25,199 bases of DNA from assembly GCA_904501845.1 (NCBI GenBank), contig CAJGCH010000007.1, positions 1 to 25,199 on the forward strand, read 5' to 3'. How positions within the stretch are numbered: the stretch's first letter is position 1; each line of letters starts with the position of its first letter. Source of the DNA: an uncultured Bacillaceae bacterium (GTDB taxonomy: Bacteria; Bacillota; Bacilli; Bacillales; Pradoshiaceae). The notes under the pieces are model-generated. The model did no database searches. It was not told the origin of the DNA and worked only from the letters and a program-made list of their open reading frames with translations. A program made the translations under genes and the position numbers. This document shows, in pieces, positions 1 through 7,340 of the stretch.

Positions 1-157
1 ATATATGTAATTTTTATAAATCTTTTGTATGGTAAGTAGTAAAGGCTTAGAAAATGGTTAATCTCAAAATTCACTCCCACACCAAAAGGATAACCATTAT
101 TGATTCGAGAGAGTTCCCCATAAGGAGAATGGTGACTGTCCATGTAAAAATAGGCAT
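1..157. other. Left-edge stretch with no recognised gene
   Basis: AT-rich sequence between the window edge and the metK terminator. An open frame on the minus strand runs from an ATG at 143 to the edge (about 47 codons, no stop). It has no Shine-Dalgarno sequence and starts directly behind the metK terminator. A plus-strand frame from 54 is equally unconvincing. I recognise neither. Confidence 0.4.
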
Positions 158-198
158 AAAAAAACTGCAGACAAAACCAAAATAATTTTGTCTGCAGT
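158..198 (-). terminator. Rho-independent terminator of metK
   Basis: A perfect 13-bp inverted repeat (164-176 with 186-198, arms ACTGCAGACAAAA and TTTTGTCTGCAGT) encloses a 9-nt loop. An A-run at 158-164 becomes the U-tract on the minus strand. It lies about 30 bp past the metK stop codon. Confidence 0.9.
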
Positions 199-229
199 CT
201 GAAATGGTAAATAGGAACAGCTCCCAGGT

Positions 230-1429
230 TTATAATGCAGCCTGTGTGCGCAGTTCTTCTGCCTTATCTGTTTTTTCCCATGGAAGGTCTAGATCGTTGC
301 GGCCAAAATGACCGTATGCAGCTGTTTGTTTATAGATTGGGCGGCGGAGGTCAAGCATTTTGATAATGCCTGCAGGACGAAGGTCAAAGTTCGTACGAAT
401 GAGTTCAACTAACTTCTCTTCATCCACCTTCCCAGTCCCGAATGTATTCACAGAAATGGATACAGGTTGAGCAACACCAATCGCATAAGCCAATTGAACC
501 TCAGCCTTTTCAGCAAGACCTGCCGCAACAATGTTCTTCGCTACATATCTTGCAGCATAAGCAGCGGAACGGTCTACTTTTGTAGCATCCTTACCTGAGA
601 AAGCACCTCCGCCATGGCGCGCGTACCCGCCATACGTATCAACGATGATTTTGCGGCCTGTTAACCCGGCATCGCCTTGTGGTCCGCCAATGACAAAGCG
701 GCCTGTTGGATTGATGAAGTATTTCGTTGCTTCATCAATTAAATGGGCTGGAACAACTGGTTTAATCACATGCTCCTTCAAATCCGTCTGGATTTGCTCT
801 AACGTTGTTTCAGGATCATGCTGAGTCGAAATGACGATTGTATCTACACGAACTGGTTTATCATTCTCATCATACTCAACCGTAACTTGTGTTTTTCCGT
901 CTGGACGCAAGTATGGAAGGATCTCTTGCTTGCGCACATCTGTCAATCTTCTTGACAATTGGTGGGCAAGTGAAATCGGAAGAGGCATCAATTCCTCTGT
1001 TTCATTGCACGCAAATCCGAACATTAATCCTTGGTCGCCGGCCCCGATGGCTTCGATCTCTTTATCCGTCATCGTTCCTTCACGGGATTCAAGCGCCTGA
1101 TCTACCCCTTGGGCAATGTCGGCTGATTGTTCATCAATGGCAGTCAGAACGGCACAAGTCTCTGCATCAAAACCATACTTTGCTCTAGTGTAGCCAATTC
1201 CTTTAATCGTTTCACGCACAATTTTCGGGATATCCACATAGGTGGATGTTGTAATCTCCCCGGCGACAAGCACAAGACCTGTCGTAACGGAAGTTTCGCA
1301 AGCCACGCGCGCATTGGGATCCTTCGCAAGAATCTCATCTAGAATCGAATCGGAAATCTGATCACAAATCTTATCCGGATGTCCCTCTGTTACAGATTCG
1401 GATGTAAACAAATGTCTTTTAATCGACAT
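230..1429 (-). CDS. metK: S-adenosylmethionine synthetase
   Basis: MetK makes S-adenosylmethionine from methionine and ATP in the cytoplasm, supplying methyl groups and the polyamine precursor. The 399-residue protein has the usual full length. Visible motifs are the N-terminal GHPDK (16-20), the ATP-binding GAGDQGLMFG signature (129-138) and the glycine-rich GGGAFSGKD loop (273-281), which form the two MetK signatures. The start ATG has a strong AGGAGG-type ribosome binding site at about 1436-1443. A SAM riboswitch with its own terminator lies upstream, so the gene is expected to be switched off by its own product. It is monocistronic, with a terminator just past the stop, and divergent from pckA, as in Bacillus subtilis. 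Identity is certain by family signatures; the regulation is inferred from the leader. Confidence 0.98.
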   Translation of the reverse strand: MSIKRHLFTSESVTEGHPDKICDQISDSILDEILAKDPNARVACETSVTTGLVLVAGEITTSTYVDIPKIVRETIKGIGYTRAKYGFDAETCAVLTAIDEQSADIAQGVDQALESREGTMTDKEIEAIGAGDQGLMFGFACNETEELMPLPISLAHQLSRRLTDVRKQEILPYLRPDGKTQVTVEYDENDKPVRVDTIVISTQHDPETTLEQIQTDLKEHVIKPVVPAHLIDEATKYFINPTGRFVIGGPQGDAGLTGRKIIVDTYGGYARHGGGAFSGKDATKVDRSAAYAARYVAKNIVAAGLAEKAEVQLAYAIGVAQPVSISVNTFGTGKVDEEKLVELIRTNFDLRPAGIIKMLDLRRPIYKQTAAYGHFGRNDLDLPWEKTDKAEELRTQAAL

Positions 1430-1497
1430 AAAAAACTCCTCCTTAAATTCTTATCTATGACGGTTACTCATTATCTTTAGTCATGTCCTGAATGCAT

Positions 1498-1528
1498 AAA
1501 AAAAGACCTTCCTCAAGAGGAAAGGTCT
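1498..1528 (-). terminator. Terminator of the metK S-box leader
   Basis: An 11-bp stem (AGACCTT plus CCTC at 1504-1514, pairing GAGG and AAGGTCT at 1517-1528, one bulged A) is followed on the minus strand by a U-run from the A-tract 1498-1504. It lies between the aptamer and the metK start, as expected for the expression platform that terminates transcription when SAM is bound. Confidence 0.88.
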
Positions 1529-1551
1529 ATATCTCACGAAATTCGCCTTTC

Positions 1552-1682
1552 ACTCTCATCGTTCAAGGCTCTTATTAGCCTTGCATCAAGTTAGCACCTT
1601 TGCGTGAATCTCCATGGATTCAAACTGCAGGTTGCCCCGGCTTCATAGAGCTTTGTTCCCTCCACCGAGTCTTGATAAGAGT
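1552..1682 (-). promoter_or_regulatory. SAM-I (S-box) riboswitch aptamer upstream of metK
   Basis: Read on the minus strand, the leader holds the conserved S-box landmarks in order: TCTTATCAAGA, GGTGGAGGGA, a TGAAGCC block followed by GGGGCAACC, and a GGTGCTAACTTG block. The closing P1 helix pairs ACTCTTATC (plus 1674-1682) with GATGAGAGT (plus 1552-1560), with one G-U pair. The intrinsic terminator lies 24 nt further on. By established knowledge of this class, SAM binding favours the terminator and reduces metK transcription. Aptamer, terminator and target gene all agree. Confidence 0.95.
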
Positions 1683-1699
1683 ATCCGTTTCAAAGTTAA

Positions 1700-1729
1700 A
1701 TCTTAACTTACTATACTATGAACTGTCAA
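1700..1729 (-). promoter_or_regulatory. Putative sigma-A promoter of metK
   Basis: On the minus strand a consensus -35 TTGACA (plus 1724-1729) is followed after 18 nt by TAAGAT (plus 1700-1705) as a -10 box. Transcription would start about 10 nt before the S-box P1 helix, the usual geometry for S-box genes. Confidence 0.6.
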
Positions 1730-1906
1730 TATATGTGCATGAGATATTATGCGAAATTGACTTGACACTTATGTCGAAATCTTATGAATAAATTGATATA
1801 ATTATATTTGAATAATTCAACCATTTCACTTATAGGAAATAGTAAAAGCCAAATTCCGCCTGCAACGCTCTTAAAGAGCAGAAACGGTATTTAATATTTT
1901 TTATTT

Positions 1907-1946
1907 CTCTAATTAGTATGTTCAATTAGAGTAAATATGTTATACT
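1907..1946 (+). promoter_or_regulatory. pckA promoter with CcpN-like operator
   Basis: An extended -10 box TGTTATACT (1938-1946) lies about 50 bp before the pckA start, with no good -35. The 11-mer TATGTTATACT (1936-1946) fits the CcpN operator consensus TRTGHYATAYW as I recall it, and so covers the -10 element. CcpN represses pckA and gapB during glycolytic growth in B. subtilis. An inverted repeat CTCTAATT / AATTAGAG (1907-1914 and 1924-1931) lies where a -35 box would be. Site and target gene match; binding itself is inferred. Confidence 0.6.
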
Positions 1947-1995
1947 ATTTTCCATATAAGAGATAAATACAATAATTGGAAGAGGATGAATTCTT

Positions 1996-3582
1996 ATGAG
2001 CCATGTTGAAATATCCAATACGTTGAAACCACTGCTAACTAATGAGAATATGCACATCCAGCTATCTGTTCCTCAATTGGTTGAAAAAGTATTAGCAAGG
2101 AACGAAGGAATCTTGACATCAACCGGTGCCGTTAAAGCGGAGACAGGGAAGTATACCGGTCGATCTCCGAAAGATAAATATATTGTTGAAGAATCCTCCT
2201 CAAAAAACAAAATTGACTGGGGAAATGTGAATCAACCCATTTCCGAGGAAGCTTTTGCGAATCTATATGAAAAAGTCATCAACTACTTAAACAAGCAAGA
2301 TGAACTCTTTGTTTTTAACGGCTATGCCGGTGCAGACAAAGAATACCGTCTTCCTATTCAAGTAATCAACGAATATGCATGGCATAATCTGTTTATCCAC
2401 CAACTGCTCATTCGCCCTACAGCACAAGAGCTAAAAAGCCATCGCTCAGAATTCACGATTATTTGCGCGCCCGGATTTAAAGCAGATCCTGAGGTGGATG
2501 GAACAAGATCAGAAACGTTTATCATCATTTCCTTCGAAAAAAAGATTGTCTTAATCGGCGGTACAGAATATGCAGGGGAAATGAAAAAATCCGTCTTCTC
2601 AATCATGAACTATTTGCTTCCTGAGAAGGATGTATTCTCTATGCACTGTTCAGCCAATGTCGGGCATGAAGGCGATGTCGCCCTCTTCTTCGGCCTTTCC
2701 GGTACAGGCAAGACTACCTTATCGGCCGATCCAAGCCGCCGCTTGATTGGGGATGATGAACACGGCTGGTCTCCTAGCGGCGTCTTTAATATCGAAGGGG
2801 GCTGCTACGCGAAATGCATCAATCTATCACGTGAGAAGGAACCGCAAATTTTTGATGCCATCCGCTTTGGCTCCGTCCTTGAGAATGTCGTGGTTGATGA
2901 GAAGACACGTATAGCTGACTATGACAATGGCTTCTTGACCGAAAACACGCGAGCAGCTTACCCGATTGATGCAATTAGCAATATTGTCAATCCAAGCGTA
3001 GCCGGGCATCCAACCACCATAATCTTTTTGACAGCTGATGCATTCGGTGTCCTTCCGCCAATTAGCAAGCTCACAAAAGAACAGGCGATGTACCATTTCC
3101 TTAGCGGCTATACAAGCAAGCTTGCCGGAACAGAACGCGGAATCACCGCACCGGAAGCAACCTTCTCAACCTGCTTCGGTTCTCCATTCCTTCCGTTGGA
3201 GCCAACACGCTATGCGGATATGCTAGGGAAGAACATTGAAGAGCATAATGTACAAGTTTATCTCGTGAACACGGGATGGACCGGCGGAGAATATGGCACA
3301 GGAAGCCGCATGAAGCTATCCTATACCCGCTTAATGGTGCAAGCTGCGCTAGAAGGTGAACTGAATAATGTTGAAACCATTCAAGACAGCGTATTTGGTC
3401 TGCATATCCCGCTTCATGTTCCTGGAGTTCCGGATGTCGTCCTTCAGCCAAACAAAACATGGGCAGACGAGGAAGCTTATAACAAGAAAGCACATGAACT
3501 GGCAGCGAAATTCCGGGAGAATTTCTTGTCATTTAAGAATATCGATTCGACGATTGTCATTAAAGGCGGCCCAATCGCTTAA
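1996..3582 (+). CDS. pckA: Phosphoenolpyruvate carboxykinase (ATP)
   Basis: PckA converts oxaloacetate and ATP to phosphoenolpyruvate, ADP and CO2, the first committed step of gluconeogenesis. The 528-residue protein has the length usual for the ATP-dependent family. Visible motifs are GRSPKDK (55-61), the kinase-1a P-loop GLSGTGKTT (233-241) and the metal-binding kinase-2 motif LIGDDEHGW (250-258). The ATG follows an AGAGGATG ribosome binding site at a normal distance. The gene is single, with its own promoter and a strong terminator directly after the stop. The CcpN-like site over the -10 box suggests repression during growth on sugars. Adjacency to metK in divergent orientation is conserved in Bacillus. 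Confidence 0.98.
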   Translation: MSHVEISNTLKPLLTNENMHIQLSVPQLVEKVLARNEGILTSTGAVKAETGKYTGRSPKDKYIVEESSSKNKIDWGNVNQPISEEAFANLYEKVINYLNKQDELFVFNGYAGADKEYRLPIQVINEYAWHNLFIHQLLIRPTAQELKSHRSEFTIICAPGFKADPEVDGTRSETFIIISFEKKIVLIGGTEYAGEMKKSVFSIMNYLLPEKDVFSMHCSANVGHEGDVALFFGLSGTGKTTLSADPSRRLIGDDEHGWSPSGVFNIEGGCYAKCINLSREKEPQIFDAIRFGSVLENVVVDEKTRIADYDNGFLTENTRAAYPIDAISNIVNPSVAGHPTTIIFLTADAFGVLPPISKLTKEQAMYHFLSGYTSKLAGTERGITAPEATFSTCFGSPFLPLEPTRYADMLGKNIEEHNVQVYLVNTGWTGGEYGTGSRMKLSYTRLMVQAALEGELNNVETIQDSVFGLHIPLHVPGVPDVVLQPNKTWADEEAYNKKAHELAAKFRENFLSFKNIDSTIVIKGGPIA

Positions 3583-3590
3583 TATAAGCC

Positions 3591-3626
3591 AAAAGCGGAG
3601 AACCCCCAGGTTTCTCCGCTTTTTTT
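3591..3626 (+). terminator. Rho-independent terminator of pckA
   Basis: A 12-bp stem AAAAGCGGAGAA / TTCTCCGCTTTT (3591-3602 with 3612-3623) continues into a T-run. It lies 8 bp past the pckA stop. The A-run on the other side lets it work also for transcripts arriving on the minus strand. Confidence 0.9.
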
Positions 3627-3642
3627 GCGTGATGATGTATCG

Positions 3643-4200
3643 TCAAGCTCTTTCAACAAGCGGCCACTTTTCTTTCCATTTCTTCCTCTCGATTCTTCCC
3701 TCATATATAGGCATGAGCTCAGTTGATTCCGCGAACAAGGGAGTGGGGCGTAACTTCATCATAAGTAAATCTTGAATGCCCCATGGTGCGGTTAATTGCA
3801 GTTCTCCCTGCCCATCCAGTTTCACCCCAACAGCACTTGCCGTTTCAGGGAATTTAGAAATGGCTTCACTTGCAGAAGTATATGGAGGTACCTGATTGAC
3901 CACATGCATACGCGCCTGATTCTTTACAGACCACGGTCTGCCTGGATAGCGCCGCTTAAGCAGCCTCTCTATCTCTTTCTCTATGCTCTCCTCAGTGTGT
4001 TCATCATCAAAATAGATGAAATCAATATCTGGAAGTGATGTACGCTTTGTATACCCATGTAAGACATCCCACACCTTCGTGCGGACAAAACCCGCACAAA
4101 TCCACCAATCAGTCTTATTCAAGGAACGTGCTGCTTCCAGAGTCTCCATCATCCAATAATCATGCCTGATGGCATGGAGGATATCTGCTTCATTCTCCAT
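3643..4200 (-). CDS. DUF925-type nucleotidyltransferase-like protein
   Basis: The 185-residue protein resembles the DUF925 / COG3575 family, which has a nucleotidyltransferase-like fold. The recognisable part is the run from ICAGFVR to the HGY motif (34-50), followed by PDIDFIYFD (57-65); D58 and D60 are candidates for metal-binding acidic residues. No substrate is known to me for this family, so no reaction is assigned. The start ATG at 4200 follows a GGGGGG tract. Another ATG 7 nt upstream is out of frame. The gene is convergent with pckA and ends 17 bp past its terminator. The ytmB terminator separates it from ytmB, so it probably has its own promoter in 4209-4300. It is not part of the B. 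subtilis gene order here as I remember it. Confidence 0.75.
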   Translation of the reverse strand: MENEADILHAIRHDYWMMETLEAARSLNKTDWWICAGFVRTKVWDVLHGYTKRTSLPDIDFIYFDDEHTEESIEKEIERLLKRRYPGRPWSVKNQARMHVVNQVPPYTSASEAISKFPETASAVGVKLDGQGELQLTAPWGIQDLLMMKLRPTPLFAESTELMPIYEGRIERKKWKEKWPLVERA

Positions 4201-4301
4201 TCTCCATCCCCCCCTTTTGTTTAATGCTACTAAGTCGTCTCGCTCATTCCTTTGTCACTTAGATAACATCTTTTAATTAACCGACAATTGTCTTTAGAAT
4301 C

Positions 4302-4334
4302 AAAAAAAGCAAACAGTATCATAAGCCTGTTTGC
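4302..4334 (-). terminator. Terminator of ytmB (and ytmA)
   Basis: An 8-bp stem GCAAACAG / CTGTTTGC (4309-4316 with 4327-4334) is followed on the minus strand by a 7-U run from the A-tract 4302-4308. It begins about 10 bp past the ytmB stop. Confidence 0.85.
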
Positions 4335-4344
4335 CTTTAGCCTC

Positions 4345-4587
4345 TTAGTTGCTTGAATTCAGGGAGATGAATTGATACGTAATCGTTGTCTTCTCCTTCT
4401 CCCATTCAACTTTCTTGATCAGCGCTGTTCCTCTCGTTTCTCCCTCAAGGGTTGTCCGGATTTCAATCGGGATATCAATAGGGTACAATCTATAGCCGTT
4501 CTTTTGCAGCGTGAAGAGATTCTCTTCCACACGCTTTTCATTTGATTTCGTCACAATGAGGGTGTTCAACTCCATTGGCATGCCCAC
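4345..4587 (-). CDS. ytmB: YtmB, DUF2584 family protein
   Basis: This small soluble protein of about 80 residues matches B. subtilis YtmB (DUF2584) throughout, for example GMPMELNTLIVTK near the start and ITYQFISLNS at the end. Its function is unknown. Start choice: the frame opens at a GTG at 4596, but that codon directly abuts the GGGGGAG ribosome binding site. The GTG at 4587 has 8 nt spacing and gives the MGMP N-terminus typical of homologues, so I prefer it. It lies 22 bp downstream of ytmA and probably shares its transcript, with a terminator after it. Identity by family is fairly secure; no biochemical role can be read from the sequence. Confidence 0.85.
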   Translation of the reverse strand: MGMPMELNTLIVTKSNEKRVEENLFTLQKNGYRLYPIDIPIEIRTTLEGETRGTALIKKVEWEKEKTTITYQFISLNSSN

Positions 4588-4609
4588 ATTCTTCACTCCC
4601 CCGTTTAAT

Positions 4610-5434
4610 CTACTTACCTACTATCGTACCATTGGAAGCTGTTTCTTTCATCCATTTCGTCAAATCACGTACAATTTGTCGGTTAATCTTCGGAGGGAAA
4701 TAATGGGTAAATCCAGGGAAATACCATGTTTCCACCTGCTTTTGCGCATCCGTCAGCCGCTCCTCAAGCATCACAGCATGCTGGATGGAGACATTCTCAT
4801 CTTTCTCACCATGAATGATGAGGACATCACAGCTAATTTTTTCTGTATGATAGAGCGGCGTACGCGCTTTATAGGCATCAGGATATTTCATCGGGCTTCC
4901 GCCAATGACTCTTTTAAGCATCCTTCTAAGATCAATCCGTTCTTCATAGGTAAGCACCATGTCAGACACTCCGCCCCATGTCACTAGCGATGCAGCATCC
5001 GGGCAGCTGATGGCTGTCCAAAGGGCCATAATTCCTCCGCGCGAAAAGCCGAACAGATGAACCCGGCCAGGATTGACCATTGGGTGCCTCTTCAACAATT
5101 CAAAGCCGGCAATCGCATCCCAGCGATCCTCAAAGGCAAAATCCTCATCTCCTTCCCCTCCCTGGTTCCCCCGGTAAAAGGGAGCAAATACAACAAATCC
5201 TTGAGAAGCAAATTGAATGATTCTGCTTGGCCTGACAGTACCGACATTTTTTATGCCGCCGCGCAAATACAGAAAACCATCGTACACTCCTGATTCTTTC
5301 GGTTCAGCAAGCAATCCCTTTACGACCAATCCATTTGAAAGATAGCTCACCATATATAAAGAAATCCCTGGATGAGGGGAAGGATATCGTCTTTTTTCGA
5401 CTATTTGTCCGAGTTTAGATAATTGTTGTTCCAA
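4610..5434 (-). CDS. ytmA: YtmA-like alpha/beta hydrolase (S9 peptidase-like)
   Basis: A serine hydrolase of the prolyl-oligopeptidase-like alpha/beta fold, closely similar to B. subtilis YtmA. The nucleophile lies in GFSRGG (129-134, Ser131). Asp212 in HGEKD and His244 in FTHYFPP complete a plausible catalytic triad, and YLRGG (56-60) looks like the oxyanion region. There is no signal peptide, so it is cytoplasmic; the substrate is unknown (peptidase or esterase). The start is an unusual TTG at 5434 with GAGG four bases upstream. No ATG is available near the conserved VEKRR segment, and the nearby ATG at 5444 is out of frame. The gene is divergent from ytlA and leads into ytmB. Confidence 0.85.
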   Translation of the reverse strand: MEQQLSKLGQIVEKRRYPSPHPGISLYMVSYLSNGLVVKGLLAEPKESGVYDGFLYLRGGIKNVGTVRPSRIIQFASQGFVVFAPFYRGNQGGEGDEDFAFEDRWDAIAGFELLKRHPMVNPGRVHLFGFSRGGIMALWTAISCPDAASLVTWGGVSDMVLTYEERIDLRRMLKRVIGGSPMKYPDAYKARTPLYHTEKISCDVLIIHGEKDENVSIQHAVMLEERLTDAQKQVETWYFPGFTHYFPPKINRQIVRDLTKWMKETASNGTIVGK

Positions 5435-5462
5435 AGCGCCTCATTCCTTTCACGTATAGGCA

Positions 5463-5491
5463 ATCACATATTTTTCATGAATACATACAAT
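5463..5491 (+). promoter_or_regulatory. Candidate promoter of ytlACD
   Basis: ATCACA (5463-5468) and TACAAT (5486-5491), 17 nt apart, could be sigma-A -35 and -10 boxes about 50 bp before the ytlA start. The sequence CATACAAT here also resembles a sigma-E -10 box, but no matching -35 is at the right distance. Weak call. Confidence 0.3.
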
Positions 5492-5542
5492 GCAAGTATT
5501 AAACATACGGCATACATATTGCCTGTTAAGGAGGAATTTCCC

Positions 5543-6556
5543 TTGAAGAACAAGCTTAAAACCAGTCTCTTCTCCTTGTTGTCCATCATCCTTCTCTTCA
5601 GTTTAGCCGCCTGCAAGGATAGCGGAGAAGATAAAGAGAAAGCATTGAAACCTGTCCGTGTGGCAGAAGTAACCCGCTCCATATTCTACGCTCCGCAATA
5701 TGTAGCGCTTGAGAAAGGCTTCTTTACTGAAGAAGGTCTTGATGTCGACCTGCAGACCACCTGGGGCGGTGATAAGACCATGACGGCGCTATTATCAGGC
5801 GGCGCCGATGTCGCCCTCGTCGGCTCAGAAACGTCCATTTATGTACATGGCCAAGAATCACGTGATCCGGTTATTAACTTTGCCCAGCTTACCCAAACAG
5901 ATGGCACCTTCCTTGTGTCCCGGACACCAATTGAGGATTTCAGCTGGGATATGCTGAAAGACAGTACCTTTTTAGGCCAGCGCAAAGGCGGCATGCCGCA
6001 GATGGTCGGCGAGTTTGTATTGAAAAAACATGGCATCGATCCAAAGAACGATTTAACCTTGATTCAAAACATCGATTTTGCTAATATCGCGAGTGCCTTC
6101 TCATCCGGCACCGGTGAATTCGTTCAGCTATTTGAACCCCAGGCCAGCATGTTCGAGAAAGAAGGCAAGGGCTATATCGTCGCCTCATTTGGCCAGGAAT
6201 CCGGTCATGTGCCTTATACAACATTCATGTCCAAACAAAGTTATATAAAAGATAACCAAGATACCATTGAAAAATTCACGCGTGCTATTCATAAAGCTCA
6301 GCAATGGGTGCAAGAAACCGACCCCGCGGAGGTAGCCAAGGTGATTTCTCCTTACTTCGAGGACACCGATGCTTCCATCATCGCCATGGCAGTTGAGCGT
6401 TATAAAGCACAGGAATCGTTTGCCCTCGATCCAATTCTTGATGAAGAGGAATGGATCAATCTCCAGGACATCATGAAGGAAGCAGGAGAAATTGATTCAA
6501 TGATCGACCATCAAACATTAGTCGATACCTCCTTCGCTAAAAAGGTAGCCAAATAA
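5543..6556 (+). CDS. ytlA: ABC transporter substrate-binding lipoprotein (NMT1/SsuA-like)
   Basis: Extracytoplasmic solute-binding protein of a small-molecule importer. The N-terminus is a lipoprotein signal: basic MKNKLK, a hydrophobic stretch, then lipobox LAAC with Cys24 as the lipidated residue. The mature part has the NMT1/THI5 and sulfonate/nitrate-type fold, seen in the YAPQYVALEKGFFTEEGLDVDL block and the following GGADVALVG. The frame is open from 5423, but the TTG at 5543 has an AAGGAGG 8 nt upstream and starts exactly at the signal peptide, giving 338 residues. Homologues are predicted to import pyrimidine, taurine or thiamine precursors; no THI box lies upstream, so the ligand stays open. 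The ATPase gene follows after 19 bp. Confidence 0.9.
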   Translation: MKNKLKTSLFSLLSIILLFSLAACKDSGEDKEKALKPVRVAEVTRSIFYAPQYVALEKGFFTEEGLDVDLQTTWGGDKTMTALLSGGADVALVGSETSIYVHGQESRDPVINFAQLTQTDGTFLVSRTPIEDFSWDMLKDSTFLGQRKGGMPQMVGEFVLKKHGIDPKNDLTLIQNIDFANIASAFSSGTGEFVQLFEPQASMFEKEGKGYIVASFGQESGHVPYTTFMSKQSYIKDNQDTIEKFTRAIHKAQQWVQETDPAEVAKVISPYFEDTDASIIAMAVERYKAQESFALDPILDEEEWINLQDIMKEAGEIDSMIDHQTLVDTSFAKKVAK

Positions 6557-6575
6557 CAAAGGGGGGCATAACACC

Positions 6576-7340
6576 ATGCCATTACTCCAGATTGAGAATG
6601 TCTCACATCTTTATTTATCCAAAAATGAAGCATCTGTCGCACTTGAAGATATCACGCTTAGTGTGGAGAAGGGGGAATTCATCTCCCTTCTCGGCCCAAG
6701 CGGCTGCGGCAAAACGACGCTTCTCTCCATTATTTCTGGCTTGATGGAGCCTACAGAGGGAGCTGTCACCATATCAGGTCATAACGTATTAGAGAACCGA
6801 GAGGACATTGGTTACATGCTACAGCAGGATTACCTATTCCCTTGGAAGACGATTAAGGAAAACATCTTGATTGGTCCTAAACTCTTAAAAAAGCTGGATC
6901 AAGAACATTCAGCAAACGCCATTGCCTTACTCGAACAAATTGGGCTTGGAGATGTACTAGGAAAATTCCCGCGGGAACTATCCGGAGGGATGCGCCAGCG
7001 GGTAGCACTTGTGCGCACGCTCGCGACCAACCCGTCGCTGCTCCTTCTTGATGAGCCGTTCTCTGCCCTTGATTTCCAGACAAAACTCAAATTAGAGGAC
7101 CTTGTCTCTTCAACTTTGAAATCCTTCGGAAAAACCGCCATCCTCGTCACCCATGATATCGGAGAAGCTGTGGCCATGAGTGACCGTATTTTCCTGCTAT
7201 CTCCTCGCCCTGGTAAAATCCAAAAGGAATTCACTATTCCGGAAGAAGTCAGGAATCTCGCTCCGTTTATGGCGAGGAACCATCCTGAGTATAATGAGAT
7301 TTTCCAAGCCATTTGGAAGGAGATGGAGCAATATGCCTGA
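6576..7340 (+). CDS. ytlC: ABC transporter ATP-binding protein (SsuB/TauB-like)
   Basis: Cytoplasmic ATPase that energises the YtlA/YtlD importer. All core ABC motifs are intact in 254 residues: Walker A GPSGCGKTT (40-48), Q-loop glutamine in MLQQD (81-85), signature LSGGMRQR (135-142), Walker B LLLLDE (155-160), D-loop SALD and switch histidine in VTHD (191-194). The sequence is of the nitrate/sulfonate/taurine ATPase type. The ATG follows a GGGGGG ribosome binding site. It overlaps the permease start by 8 bp, so the two are probably translationally coupled. It is the middle gene of a three-gene operon. Confidence 0.92.
   Translation: MPLLQIENVSHLYLSKNEASVALEDITLSVEKGEFISLLGPSGCGKTTLLSIISGLMEPTEGAVTISGHNVLENREDIGYMLQQDYLFPWKTIKENILIGPKLLKKLDQEHSANAIALLEQIGLGDVLGKFPRELSGGMRQRVALVRTLATNPSLLLLDEPFSALDFQTKLKLEDLVSSTLKSFGKTAILVTHDIGEAVAMSDRIFLLSPRPGKIQKEFTIPEEVRNLAPFMARNHPEYNEIFQAIWKEMEQYA

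Larger units (their letters stand above)
1683..1995. other. metK-pckA divergent intergenic region
   Basis: This AT-rich spacer holds the metK promoter on its left and the pckA promoter and operator on its right. In between are a perfect palindrome TTGAATAATTCAA at 1808-1820 and a short GCTCTT/AAGAGC hairpin near 1867-1880, both without an assigned role. I see no convincing gene. A reading frame at 1600-1791 is the reverse of the riboswitch and lacks coding character. Confidence 0.5.

Noticed and set aside
54..185. Plus-strand 43-codon frame at the left edge
   Set aside because: It runs through the metK terminator stem and has no promoter or family match; probably chance.
3143..3532. 129-codon antisense frame inside pckA (similar long antisense frames lie inside menB, menD, menF, glgP and ytlC)
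   Set aside because: These are shadows of well-identified genes with no own ribosome binding site or recognisable protein.
5423..5542. N-terminal extension of ytlA by 40 codons
   Set aside because: The extension lies before the lipoprotein signal peptide and overlaps ytmA; the TTG at 5543 has a perfect ribosome binding site.
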